Shown in pieces: positions 1 to 9,103 of a DNA stretch of 64,000 bases; position 1 is the first letter of the stretch; each line of letters opens with the position of its first letter. Source of the DNA: Blastochloris sulfoviridis (lineage in GTDB: Bacteria; Pseudomonadota; Alphaproteobacteria; Rhizobiales; Xanthobacteraceae); contig NZ_VWPL01000012.1 in assembly GCF_008630065.1 (NCBI RefSeq), positions 44,241-108,240 on the forward strand, given 5' to 3'. The notes under the pieces are model-generated. The model saw only the letters and a list, made by a program, of their open reading frames with translations. It did not search any database and was not told the DNA's origin. Both the position numbers and the translations under genes were made by a program.

Positions 1-1474
1 GAAGAAGAAGCTGGTCGAGGCCTACACCGCAGACCGTGCGAAGCTCGTGTCGGCCGGCAGCGAAAAGCGAGCCCAGCGCCATACCGACCTTGCTGGAGCG
101 GCCAACCAAGTCCGGTCGAAGCTGAGGCACTTTGCCGGCCAGCGACAGACCTTTCTTGCCCTGCAGGACGAGGTGAAGGACCTGCGTCGCAACCAAGCCC
201 CCGAGATGTTGCGACAGGCGCAGACACGTCATACCCACAGCGGCCTGTCGGCTGACCAGTGGGCGGCTTTCTTGCTGGACTACAAAGGCCCGGTCGACAG
301 CGATCTCGCCGACTATGTGAAGTGGGTGGACGGCAAGATCGCTGCCCTGAAGGGGACGACGCCGGCGCTGGGCGATCCGAACACGCCGTATTTTCCAGAC
401 GACACCGATCTCTCCACGCTGTCACAGGCGGTCCTCGACGCGGAAATGGCGCGGCTGGAGAAGCTGGTCAGCGCGGACAAGGAAACCCAGCGGCGCTACA
501 CCGCGCTTTCGGGCAGCATCGCGACCGAGACCGCGGCGCTGCAAACGCTGACCGAGAAGGCGACCGACGCGAAGGGCGCCAAGGATCGCGCGCGCGACCT
601 GCAGACCCAGCGCGAGGAAGCCTATGGCAGGGCCTTCGATGCGCTCGTCGCGGAACAATCGGTGCTAGCAGATCTCTACGCACCGCTCATGGCGCGGCTT
701 GCCGTCTCGTCCGGCACGTTGAAGAAGCTGTCGTTCTCGGTCGCGCGCGTGGCCGATGTGGAGCAATGGGCGAACGAGGCCGAAGACGGCCTGATCGACC
801 TCCGCAAGGCTGGCGCGTTCCGGGGTAAGGGCACATTGCTGCAAAAGGCAAACGAGGTGCTCAAGAGCGCGTGGGAGACCGGCGATTCCGCAGCCGTCAT
901 CGCCGCGATGGCGGAGTTCCGGCGGCTCTACCAGAGGGACCTGCTGGACCATTCCCCGGTCGCGCATACGGATCAGGCGGAATTTCGACTCTGGTCGAAG
1001 CGCTTCGCCCAATGGCTTTTCAGCACCGATCATATCGCGATCCGCTATGGCATCGACTACGACGGCGTCGATATCCGCAAGCTGTCGCCCGGCACCCGCG
1101 GCATTGTTCTTCTGCTTCTCTATCTGGCGCTGGATGACAGCGACAACCGGCCGCTGGTGATCGACCAGCCCGAAGAGAATCTCGATCCAAAGTCGGTCTT
1201 TGATGAGCTCGTTCACCTCTTCGTCGAAGCCAAGTCCCACCGTCAGGTGATCATGGTGACGCACAATGCGAACCTGGTGATCAACACCGATGCGGATCAG
1301 ATCATCATTGCCGAGGCGGGACCGCATCCACACGGCTCCCTGCCGCCGATCTCGTATCGGTCGGGCGGTCTGGAGAACGCGGAGATCAGGAAGGCGGTCT
1401 GCGACATTCTCGAAGGTGGAGAGGGCGCCTTCCAGGAACGTGCTCGCCGATTGCGCGTGCGGTTGGAACGATAA
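1..1474 (+). CDS. TrlF-type AAA-like ATPase, C-terminal part (5' end outside window)
   Basis: The reading frame is open from the first bases of the window, so this is the 3' part of a larger gene. The visible ~490 residues have long charged, probably coiled-coil segments in the middle. An ABC/SMC-like ATPase end follows: LSPGTRG (signature-like), then LVIDQPEENLDP (Walker B plus D-loop), and VMVTHN-type switch sequence (VIMVTHNAN). The wording IDQPEENLDP is typical of TrlF-family ATPases, which carry an N-terminal PHP phosphoesterase domain and occur in defence islands. That N-terminal half is not visible, so the PHP domain is inferred from the family only. The gene is followed by remnants of other defence genes. 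Confidence is good for an SMC-like ATPase and moderate for TrlF. Confidence 0.72.
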   Translation, partial: KKKLVEAYTADRAKLVSAGSEKRAQRHTDLAGAANQVRSKLRHFAGQRQTFLALQDEVKDLRRNQAPEMLRQAQTRHTHSGLSADQWAAFLLDYKGPVDSDLADYVKWVDGKIAALKGTTPALGDPNTPYFPDDTDLSTLSQAVLDAEMARLEKLVSADKETQRRYTALSGSIATETAALQTLTEKATDAKGAKDRARDLQTQREEAYGRAFDALVAEQSVLADLYAPLMARLAVSSGTLKKLSFSVARVADVEQWANEAEDGLIDLRKAGAFRGKGTLLQKANEVLKSAWETGDSAAVIAAMAEFRRLYQRDLLDHSPVAHTDQAEFRLWSKRFAQWLFSTDHIAIRYGIDYDGVDIRKLSPGTRGIVLLLLYLALDDSDNRPLVIDQPEENLDPKSVFDELVHLFVEAKSHRQVIMVTHNANLVINTDADQIIIAEAGPHPHGSLPPISYRSGGLENAEIRKAVCDILEGGEGAFQERARRLRVRLER

Positions 1475-1542
1475 TGAGGTCAATGAGAAGAACAAATAGG
1501 CTGAGGCTATGGCCTGCGTAATGTAGGCGAAGGGGGGGAACT

Positions 1543-1743
1543 ATGTTCTTGAACGATCAGGAGACGGCGACCGATATCCTCTACTACGAGGCCATCGCGA
1601 AGACAGTCGTCACCCTGATCCGCAAGACGCCCGACGCGCCGGTGACGATCGGCGTCCACGGTGATTGGGGCGCAGGCAAGTCAAGCGTTCTCAAAATGCT
1701 GGAGGGCGCCTTCGCGGAGGACGATCGTGTCCTCTGGCTTTGA
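1543..1743 (+). pseudogene. KAP-family P-loop NTPase, 5' remnant
   Basis: There is a good ribosome binding site (seven G's 5 bp before ATG) and a start MFLNDQETATD, followed by IGVHGDWGAGKSS. That is the N-terminus and Walker A of KAP P-loop NTPases, normally several hundred residues long. The frame ends after 66 residues at VLWL-stop, just where family members continue into the LWFNGW segment. The rest of the gene is gone and the sequence continues as the tail of an unrelated gene. It is most likely a dead fragment left by a deletion, although a short peptide could still be made. A second remnant of a related KAP gene lies at 8881-8931 on the other strand. Confidence 0.7.
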
Positions 1744-1979
1744 AGCTCAACGGCAAGGATGACCGCCTCAACGCGCAGGACTTCCTTGCCCTGGCGCGGA
1801 CGATTGGCTTGACCGCCGGTGACGCCGGCGCGGCAATAACTGAACTCGCCGCGCGGCTGGCCGAGCGCGCGCTTACGCTGCGCCTGCCTGATTTCGCGGG
1901 CCACGCCGAAGCGGCAAAATCTGCGCAAGAGAAGCTGATCGCCATTGTCAGTGAGCGATCCGCAGCCATCGCCGGATAG
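1736..1979 (+). pseudogene. HipA-like kinase, 3' remnant
   Basis: In a different frame from the KAP fragment, the sequence reads LALKLNGKDDRLNAQDF followed by a helical tail of about 65 residues and a stop. This resembles the C-terminal end of HipA-family serine/threonine kinase toxins (the LALKLNGKDD part near the end of the kinase fold). There is no start, no kinase catalytic motif and no HipB partner, so it cannot work alone. The junction with the KAP fragment falls where both genes would encode an Asn-Gly pair (AACGGC), so recombination at short homology is a plausible cause. The family assignment is from recall of the motif and is moderate. Confidence 0.45.
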
Positions 1980-2032
1980 CGAATAGAAGTGAATCCACCC
2001 AACCCACAGCGTGAGCGCGACCTTGGTCCGAG

Positions 2033-2395
2033 CTAGGGTTCCAGGCGAATTTGAAGCTCGGCGAGGTCTTCGGCCGCTATGTCCGTTCCCAACAAGCTGT
2101 GGAGATATTCCAGCAGGTCCTCTTGGCGTGGCTGTCCAAACGCGAGCCGATAGACCGTCAGGCTGCGTTTCAGCCATTCGAGACGGCGGATCTCGCGGCT
2201 GAAGGGCAGCATGGGAACGCGACGCTCCACTTTCACGGGGCCTTCGTAAATCCAATAGGGAATGAGATCGGTATCGACGTCAGTTTGCGCTCGTGCGGCA
2301 TCGAACATTGTCTTCCAAGGATCTTCCGAAGCCGAGGCGTGGCCGCGAACGACATCGATTTGCCGATGTGTTCGACTCGCCGCCGGCCTTGAGAG
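2033..2395 (-). pseudogene. 3' remnant of an unidentified protein gene
   Basis: Overlapping and downstream of the DUF6361 fragment, another minus-strand frame reads DPWKTMFDAARAQTD, then IPYWIYEGPVKVERR and YRLAFGQPRQEDLLEYL, ending at 2033. It has the look of a real C-terminus (charged, helical, no shadow composition). The YRLxFGQPRQEDL tail resembles the ends of some large SNF2/DEAD-type helicases of defence systems, but this is only an impression. No start codon belongs to it and it joins the DUF6361 fragment without a common frame, so both look like ends left by one deletion. Confidence 0.4.
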
Positions 2396-2675
2396 CGTTC
2401 GCAAGGCGATTCTCGAGGGCGCGGGCTTCGGCCGCAAGCTGTTCAGCGCCGCTGCTCGAACTCTCCAAAATCTGGAATAGCCATGGAATGAACAGCATAT
2501 AGCGCAGCCGCGTCTGGATTGTGCTGGTGCCCGGAAAGAGGTGATCGGCAATGGAATCACGGATGCCGCCCAAGCCGAGTTCGTCACGGCTCTCCCTTTC
2601 CTGGAACAGCGCCATGATCCGCTGCGCACGCTGGCGCTCGGCTTCATCGAAATCAATCCAGGCTAATGATGACAC
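2390..2675 (-). pseudogene. DUF6361 family protein, 5' remnant
   Basis: Starting at ATG 2675 the frame reads MSSLAWIDFDEAERQRAQ, then RDELGLGGIRD and FPGTSTIQTRLRYMLFIPW. This is the conserved N-terminus of DUF6361 proteins, which are of unknown function and frequent in defence islands. Full members have about 400 residues. Here the recognisable part ends after roughly 95 residues, near KAGGES, and the frame then runs into out-of-frame sequence until a stop at 2280. The start lies 22 bp downstream of the stop of the AddA-like gene, so it was probably the last gene of that operon before it was broken. Confidence 0.6.
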
Positions 2676-2697
2676 GCGCCGTTCTCCGTTCGCGTTT

Positions 2698-5600
2698 CTA
2701 GGCGGCGCTGGCCCCAGAGACTGGAGAGGGCGAAACCGGCAGCACCAAACCCGATGTCACCAGCACGATCAGCCCGCGTTCGGTGCCGGTCATATCCAGA
2801 TAGTTCCGGACCTGTGCGCGGTAGTGCTCGATCGTTTCGGGGCTGGGCTGGACATCGCTTTTCCAGTCGATGACGGCCTGTGGCTTGCCATCCTCACCAA
2901 CGCTCGTCGCGTCGGTGATGCCGGCCGTCGCCTGTTCCAGATTGTCGGCGAACAGAGAGGCATAGACCGGAAACTCCGGCGCGAGGGTTGGACGAAGCCG
3001 AACGATGTCCGGCAGGGCCAGAGTGCGTGTGACGCACTCCGCGAGTTCGACTGGCGAGAGACCCTTGGCGGGGTCATCGACGACGGGCTTTCCGATCGCA
3101 ACGACGAGGGCGCGCGCTCGCTCGGTTAAAGCCGTCACGGTGTCGGCGGTTTCGCCGGTCAGCACTTCCTCGAGGAGCTTGTGGAGGATGAGGCCGCGTT
3201 CACGCCCACCCTGGATCGCGGCCGGGACTTCGGCGCTGCTCGGCTGATCAGAATCGCTCGACGCCCACACCTCCGCCGCTTCGGGCTGGAGCAGAAGTCC
3301 CGTGCTATTTTCGTCACGGCTGGGGGCCAACCAGAGCAGGCGGCGGTGACTGTCGGCGATCGCGGCAGCTTCTTCGGCAAATTTCTCGCGGGTCTGCAGA
3401 TTAGGTTGAACCGCCGCCGCTGCGCCCATGTCGGCCGGGAGGTGCGAAAGATCTAGCGCTGGCAGATCAGCGATCGACAGATCCAAAAGCGAGATCCAGG
3501 CTGACTTCGACGGCGCGACGTCGAGCCGTGGCAGGACCAGCAGCTCGCGCGCCCTGGTGGCGGCGACATACCAGAGCCGGATCCGCTCGCGGTCGAGCTC
3601 GGCTTTCTCGGCATCGCGGGCTTCGTCATATCCAACTGGATGAACGCCGAAGACGGGGCAATAGAAGATGTCGTTGTCACGGTCGGTGACCGCGCTTTCC
3701 GGCGCCATGATCCCCGTCATCGTGTTCACCGGCACGACGATCGGCCATTCCAAGCCCTTGGCGGCGTGCATGGTGTAGAGTGCAACGGCTTCTTCCTGGG
3801 CGTCGGGTCGACCTTCGACCGCGCGCGACTCATCGGTCCACGCGGCTGTGATTGTCTCTGCGAAAGCTCGTAGGCCACGCACCGCATAGGCCGTCGTTAG
3901 GCTCAGATAGAGATCGACATTGGCCAGCGCGCGCTCAGCCTGCCCACGATGACGTTCCAGCAGGATCGGGCGCACCCGCATCACGTCGACCGCTTGAGAC
4001 AATAGATCGTGGGGCGTGGTGCTGTTCGTCCGACGATAAAGCGCTCGCAGCTTCTCGATGGTAGCCCGCGCCAGCGGGTGTGCAATGCCACTGGTATCCA
4101 CACCAAGATCGAGTCGGGGCAGCATGTCTGGATAGTCTTCCGAACGCGGCAGCGCCCAGATGATGTCGAGCAACTCCTCCTCTGTCAGTCCGACGAGCGG
4201 ACCGCGCAGCAGCGCCCCCAAGGCAAGAGTGTCGCGGCGGTCGGCCAGCACACGGGTCAGAGCGATGAGGTCTTGGATCTCCTGACGGCGAAAGAGGCCC
4301 TTGCCCGCCTGTGTCGCGACCGGGATGCCGCGACGTTCGAGCGCCTCTTCATAGCGCCACAGATCACTACCAGTGGGCGCAAGAAGAGCAATGTCGCCCG
4401 GCCGGCAGATGCGGCTGACACCGCTGCGGCGATCAATGATCATTTCGCTGCCGATCAGCCGGACGCACATTTCGGCGACGGCGTCGGCTTCAGCGTCGCG
4501 CTGCTGTTCGGCTGTGGCCTTGCCGTTCTCGTCGGCGACGGCGACGTCGAGGGCGGCGACGCACAGCGCCTCGCCACGATCAGCATGGAACGGATCGAGC
4601 GCTGTGAAGCCAGGTTGCCCGTCGCTCGAGAGCAAGGCTTCAAAACGCTCGTTCACATAAGTGAGAATGGGGGCACAGGAGCGGAAGTTGGTTGAGATCG
4701 ATAGGACGCTGTCTGGATCCTGCGCGAGAAACGCATCACGCGCTCGCACATAGGCGCTGACGTCGGCTCCGCGGAACCGATAGATCGCCTGCTTGGGGTC
4801 GCCGACAAGGAACAGCGCGCCAGGGAGGATGCGGAAAGCGGTCCAGTCGCCCGTCGCACCTTCAGCCGGTGGCTCGCCGCACAGGCGCCAGAAGATTTCC
4901 GTCTGAAGCGGATCAGTATCCTGGAACTCATCCACAAGGACATGGGCAAAGCGGCCCGCGAGGGAGCGACGAACGTCGTTGTGGTCACGCAAGAGGCCGC
5001 GGGCGGCAAAGATCAGGTCGTCAAAATCGAGCAAGGCGGCCGAGCGCTTGTGGTCACGGAAGCGCTGTAGAACTGGCTGCACCTGGACGATCACGTCAGA
5101 CAACACACGGCTGGCGATATTTTGGACCATTTGCCTCCAAGCTTCGCAGCACGTGGCGTAGTGGCCTTCGGCCGCTGTGTTAAGGCGCTCGCCGTCCGCC
5201 TTGGCCAAGCCTTCGCGCTTGGCCGCTTCGGCCCATTTGCCTTTTTTCTTATATGCGGAAAACGTACCGCTCTTGGTGCAAAGGTCACGGTGTGGCCGTG
5301 ACACCAATAAGCGGACCAAACCCGCAGGGGTCTCCGCGGTCGGGCCAGCGTCAATCTCCCGCGCCATTTCCGAGAAGCGTTGGGCGATTGCGACCGTCTC
5401 TGGCTCGACCGCCGGCGCCGTGCGGATGAACGCGGCGAACGCGTCGGCAGCGTCGCGGAAAGCCTGAAGGTGGAGCGTCAGCGGCGATACTGGCTGGGCC
5501 GATACTGTGCGCCGGCGGCGCAGGTTCGCGACGATTTTATGGATCAGTCCGACAGTTTCGCCGGGATCCTGAAGAACCATTTCAGCGATGATCCCGCCTT

Positions 5601-6105
5601 CACCTCCCGACAGTTGCTCGCGCAGCCAGGTGTCCACAATCTCGACAAAGGCGAGGTCAGCCTGGTTGCGATCCATCACGCTTGCACCCGGATCAATATC
5701 GGCCTCGACCGGATAGGGCTTGATCAGGCGCTGGCAGAAGCCGTGGATGGTCGAACAGGTGATCTCGTCGATCGACGCGCTCGCCGCCAAGAGATGCGCT
5801 TGCTGAACTTCTGACAGGCCGGCAGGCAACGCGACGCGCAGCTCCGGCGCGATATGTCCAGCTGCGAGGTCGCCGACGAAGTCGCGTACGCGGATCAGCA
5901 ACTCGCTGGCCGCCAATTCGGTGAACGTCACCGCCGCGATGGATTTCGGCGCGATGCCCTCGGCCAACATCACTGCGATGCGACCCGCCATGACGGCGGT
6001 TTTGCCGGAGCCGGCGCCTGCTTCGACCAGGATTGAGCGATCATGCACGTTGATCGCGTCGCGTCGGGCTGCATCATCTCTGAGCGCTTTGGTCGCGTCG
6101 ATCAT
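2698..6105 (-). CDS. UvrD-type helicase-nuclease (AddA-like)
   Basis: This 1135-residue superfamily 1 helicase has AGAGSGKT near residue 29 (Walker A), LVDEFQDTDPLQ (Walker B), GDPKQAIYRFRGAD (motif III), TNFRS (motif IV region), YTMHAAKGLEWP (motif V) and WYVAATRARELL (motif VI). The C-terminal AVIDWKSD (Asp at about 1080), with a downstream HYRAQVRNYL, is the AddA/RecB nuclease motif. It should unwind and degrade double-stranded DNA ends with the partner encoded just upstream, whose TGA shares one base with this ATG (TGATG at 6103-6107). It lies among defence genes and beside a broken DUF6361 gene, so it may be an island version rather than the housekeeping AddA. The start is chosen from the overlap and from MIDATKALRDDAARRDAI fitting the family N-terminus. 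Confidence 0.85.
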   Translation of the reverse strand: MIDATKALRDDAARRDAINVHDRSILVEAGAGSGKTAVMAGRIAVMLAEGIAPKSIAAVTFTELAASELLIRVRDFVGDLAAGHIAPELRVALPAGLSEVQQAHLLAASASIDEITCSTIHGFCQRLIKPYPVEADIDPGASVMDRNQADLAFVEIVDTWLREQLSGGEGGIIAEMVLQDPGETVGLIHKIVANLRRRRTVSAQPVSPLTLHLQAFRDAADAFAAFIRTAPAVEPETVAIAQRFSEMAREIDAGPTAETPAGLVRLLVSRPHRDLCTKSGTFSAYKKKGKWAEAAKREGLAKADGERLNTAAEGHYATCCEAWRQMVQNIASRVLSDVIVQVQPVLQRFRDHKRSAALLDFDDLIFAARGLLRDHNDVRRSLAGRFAHVLVDEFQDTDPLQTEIFWRLCGEPPAEGATGDWTAFRILPGALFLVGDPKQAIYRFRGADVSAYVRARDAFLAQDPDSVLSISTNFRSCAPILTYVNERFEALLSSDGQPGFTALDPFHADRGEALCVAALDVAVADENGKATAEQQRDAEADAVAEMCVRLIGSEMIIDRRSGVSRICRPGDIALLAPTGSDLWRYEEALERRGIPVATQAGKGLFRRQEIQDLIALTRVLADRRDTLALGALLRGPLVGLTEEELLDIIWALPRSEDYPDMLPRLDLGVDTSGIAHPLARATIEKLRALYRRTNSTTPHDLLSQAVDVMRVRPILLERHRGQAERALANVDLYLSLTTAYAVRGLRAFAETITAAWTDESRAVEGRPDAQEEAVALYTMHAAKGLEWPIVVPVNTMTGIMAPESAVTDRDNDIFYCPVFGVHPVGYDEARDAEKAELDRERIRLWYVAATRARELLVLPRLDVAPSKSAWISLLDLSIADLPALDLSHLPADMGAAAAVQPNLQTREKFAEEAAAIADSHRRLLWLAPSRDENSTGLLLQPEAAEVWASSDSDQPSSAEVPAAIQGGRERGLILHKLLEEVLTGETADTVTALTERARALVVAIGKPVVDDPAKGLSPVELAECVTRTLALPDIVRLRPTLAPEFPVYASLFADNLEQATAGITDATSVGEDGKPQAVIDWKSDVQPSPETIEHYRAQVRNYLDMTGTERGLIVLVTSGLVLPVSPSPVSGASAA

Positions 6106-8765
6106 CACTTGGCCTCCCAGACATGTACGGCGTCGCCAAAACGTTCGGTCGCGGCCGAAAGCTTGCGCTTGCAATAGGTTGCGCCAGCGTTCGCCGGGAG
6201 GGCGAAGGCCAGATCGTCAAAGGCGCCGCCAGTGTCAGGTCCGATCAAAGCGTTGCCTGCTGTCAGATTTGCGCGTGCTGCTTTCAGATAACCGGTGATC
6301 TCGATCAGCGTGGCTTCGGGGTCTTCAAGCTGGAGATTGATCTGGTCGCGCGGGTAAAGAAGGGAGGCGCTGATCGAGATATCCGCACCCAGCAACGCCT
6401 TCACAGCGAAGGCGTACAGGCACCGCTGCAATTCCCGCCCTCCGTCGAGGCTAATGCTGTGCCTGGGGGGGCGACCGGTTTTGTAGTCGCGAACCAAGGC
6501 GCGCTGACCATCACCGGAGATGTCGAGACGGTCGATGTATCCGGCGATACGGAACCCGGCGTCCGGAATTTCGACGACCATGGTTGGATTCCAAGGGGCC
6601 TCGGCCGTCGATTTGGCGGTCGCACCGCCAAACGGGACTTCCCCGTAGGCGCGCGCACCCGGCAGAGGCTCATCGCGGTACGTAAGCGCACGGCTCGTCA
6701 GAAGGCGCGCTTCATCGAGCGTTCGGCGCCAGATCACATTGGGCGGGACAGCTCGCTCGCTTTCCCAGACAACGGCGACCTCGTCGGCGGCGCTGCTCAC
6801 CGCTGTCGCGATCTGGGTTTCGCTGGCGTGGCCGAGGCCGCCCGCCGCTTCCAGTTTTTGGAGGGCGAGGTCAAGCGTCATGTGAACCAGGTCGCCCATG
6901 CCGAGCGCGTCGAGAACAAGCGGATCCGTCCCGCTCTCGGGCGTGCGCATGTGCATGGCATAGACCCAGACAAAGCCGAGCGGATTGCGTAGCAAGCGTT
7001 TGAGCGAGCTGGCTGACTGCATCCGGTCCAGAATGGCCAGAAGCAGGGGGTGGTCCGCGCGAACCAGGCCGTCATGGGGCGTGATTTCTTTGCGGTTCCA
7101 ATTGCGCCAGCAGGTCCAGGCGCTGATCGCCTGCGGCTCATGGGCGAACTCCTCAGGCCGCGCCATCAGTCGATCGGTCTCGCTGAAAGCATGGCCTGGG
7201 ACGGCGTTGCGGCGGACGTAGATCTCAGCACCTTGGCCACCGAGCAGGGAGCTGCGTCCAAGAAGCCGGCCCTCGCTGTCACGGCGCGAGCGAGACAAGA
7301 CAACCTGGCCCGCGGTGGTCGCCAGAATGGTTTCGAAATCACGGCGATCGGCTGCACCGACCGGGAGCGGATCAAGCTCGCTGGTGGGAATGATATGGTC
7401 CGAGATCAGGCGATCCTCGGAGATGGCGCGCGGCCAGCGCGAAGAGTTGAGACCGATCAGACGGACGAACGGGCGCGGCGATGCCGCCAGCGCACTGGCC
7501 GGCATCCAGGCGACGGACACACACGCTTCCAGGCCGTCATCCTGCTTCAGGGTCTCCAATGTCGCGTCGAGTGACCCGGAGGGGCCGGCCAACAGCGCCT
7601 TGCGCCAGATCTCCAAGGCCCGTCTATTCAGAAGCGTTGATCCGATTTCCGCCGCCGCGCTTGAGCCCTTGGCGAGAATGGCGACGATGCCGCGTAAGGT
7701 CGGGGCGTGATCCTTACCGTCCGGCCAGTCGGCCGGGGTCAATCGATCAAGCAGGCGGGTCCATGCCTGTGCCGACGCCAGCGGTGCATCGGTCGGCAGG
7801 ACGCGCATCCAACCCGCGGGCAGGGTCCGGAACGGTCCCGTTTCCGAGCTACATAGGGCCGCCAGACGGCGCATCCGGGTCTGAGACAGGCCCCGTATGA
7901 TGATGTCGGCGAGCGCGGCGGCTGCTTGGCCGTCGCGGGTCGTCGTGACTTTGACCCCGTGGACGAAGTGCAAATCGATGTTGGCGTCGGCGCGAAGCGA
8001 CAGAAAATGATCGTCGTACTCTCCGGGCGATGCCGCAGCGATCGCGATGTCAGCGGGCTGGGCTTCACCGGATGCCAGAAGAGCGCGGGCCCATCGGATC
8101 GCCTCGATGGCTTCATGATAGGCCGTGGCGGCGCTGACGGCGTTGATTTCCGGAGTCTCTGGCTTTGATCGTAAGACAACGACGTCGGTCCGCTCGAGCC
8201 AAGCGGGCGCGGAGCGTGGTCCAGCGGTCCATTGCACGGGCGTATGATCGGTCAACGCTTGGAGCAACGGTCGCCAACAGGGCGAAAGCTCCGTGATGCC
8301 GATGATCTCGACCGGCCCGAGAATCTTGGGGGCATGATCAAGCCGCCGGCAGGCTGCCGCTACGATATCGGCCGGTCGCATCATGGCGGGCGGCAGTTGT
8401 GCCAGAACCGCAGATTCGAGACGCGCGATAGAGTCGAGGCGGGGATGGTCGTCAGCCCTCGCGGCGAGATCGATGCCGGCCCGCCAAGCCTTGTGGAGTG
8501 TGTCTGCAGCGGCATCAACCATGCCCGGAAGCAGCTTGATGCTCTCCAATTCGCCAAGCGGTGTTGCGGGCAAAACTGCCTGAATCGCTGAGCGAAGGCT
8601 ATCATCGTCGATCGCCGACGCGAACCCGCCCGCCATGCGGACCGCTAGTTGCTCGAAAGACAGAATCTGTAGGCCGTGACGCCGCTTGCGCGCGGCATCG
8701 AGCCTTACCTCGCGCATCGCCAATCGGCCGTGGACGACGATCGTTCGCCGGTTTGAGATGCTCAT
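6105..8765 (-). CDS. PD-(D/E)XK nuclease, AddB-like partner
   Basis: This 886-residue protein starts at ATG 8765 (MSISNRRTIVVHGRLAMRE). The N-terminal and middle parts resemble the degenerate helicase body of AddB. The C-terminal part has ALVRDYKTGRPP and ELQRCLYAFAVKALL, which fit the D-(E)xK and QxxxY motifs of RecB-type nuclease domains. It is expected to form a complex with the helicase encoded immediately downstream by overlap. An upstream extension of the frame to 9017 exists but is arginine-rich read-through of the KAP remnant, so it is not used. Housekeeping AddB is usually larger (about 1000 residues or more). Confidence 0.8.
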   Translation of the reverse strand: MSISNRRTIVVHGRLAMREVRLDAARKRRHGLQILSFEQLAVRMAGGFASAIDDDSLRSAIQAVLPATPLGELESIKLLPGMVDAAADTLHKAWRAGIDLAARADDHPRLDSIARLESAVLAQLPPAMMRPADIVAAACRRLDHAPKILGPVEIIGITELSPCWRPLLQALTDHTPVQWTAGPRSAPAWLERTDVVVLRSKPETPEINAVSAATAYHEAIEAIRWARALLASGEAQPADIAIAAASPGEYDDHFLSLRADANIDLHFVHGVKVTTTRDGQAAAALADIIIRGLSQTRMRRLAALCSSETGPFRTLPAGWMRVLPTDAPLASAQAWTRLLDRLTPADWPDGKDHAPTLRGIVAILAKGSSAAAEIGSTLLNRRALEIWRKALLAGPSGSLDATLETLKQDDGLEACVSVAWMPASALAASPRPFVRLIGLNSSRWPRAISEDRLISDHIIPTSELDPLPVGAADRRDFETILATTAGQVVLSRSRRDSEGRLLGRSSLLGGQGAEIYVRRNAVPGHAFSETDRLMARPEEFAHEPQAISAWTCWRNWNRKEITPHDGLVRADHPLLLAILDRMQSASSLKRLLRNPLGFVWVYAMHMRTPESGTDPLVLDALGMGDLVHMTLDLALQKLEAAGGLGHASETQIATAVSSAADEVAVVWESERAVPPNVIWRRTLDEARLLTSRALTYRDEPLPGARAYGEVPFGGATAKSTAEAPWNPTMVVEIPDAGFRIAGYIDRLDISGDGQRALVRDYKTGRPPRHSISLDGGRELQRCLYAFAVKALLGADISISASLLYPRDQINLQLEDPEATLIEITGYLKAARANLTAGNALIGPDTGGAFDDLAFALPANAGATYCKRKLSAATERFGDAVHVWEAK

Positions 8766-8880
8766 CGCTGATCGCCTTTTGCCAATTCTTGCTGGGGTGC
8801 TGGATGAGCGACGGCGAAACAGAGGCTTCGGCAGCTTCTGCACGAGCGGGAATTGCGAGGTGTATGCGAACTGGCGCCTG

Positions 8881-8931
8881 GGCCTCGTAGTAGAGGAGAT
8901 CCGTCGCCGTCTCGTGATCGTGCAGGAACAT
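8881..8931 (-). pseudogene. Second KAP-family NTPase remnant (first 17 codons)
   Basis: From ATG 8931 the minus strand encodes MFLHDHETATDLLYYEA, matching 13 of 17 residues of the start of the KAP fragment at 1543. After codon 17 all similarity stops and the sequence continues as unrelated DNA towards the AddB-like gene. Nucleotide differences from the first copy (about seven in 51) are mostly at third positions plus a few replacements, so the two come from related but different KAP genes, not from a recent duplication. Confidence 0.6.
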
Positions 8932-9103
8932 CGTCTTCCCCCACTTGGCCGCGCCAAACGGCTCCACTCGGCCAGCGCATCAATCTTGCCCGCGGCGCAA
9001 CCGTTAGCGACCAGCACCTCCGTGGACAGTGAGTGATTCCGCGTCCCGAGGACTCAACGGTCGTCAGCCAGGTTGTCAGATGCATTGAGTAAATCATTGT
9101 CGT

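Noticed and set aside
6105..9017. N-terminal extension of the AddB-like protein to 9017
   Set aside because: The extra 84 residues are Arg/Ser-rich out-of-frame reading of the KAP remnant. ATG 8765 gives a natural N-terminus.
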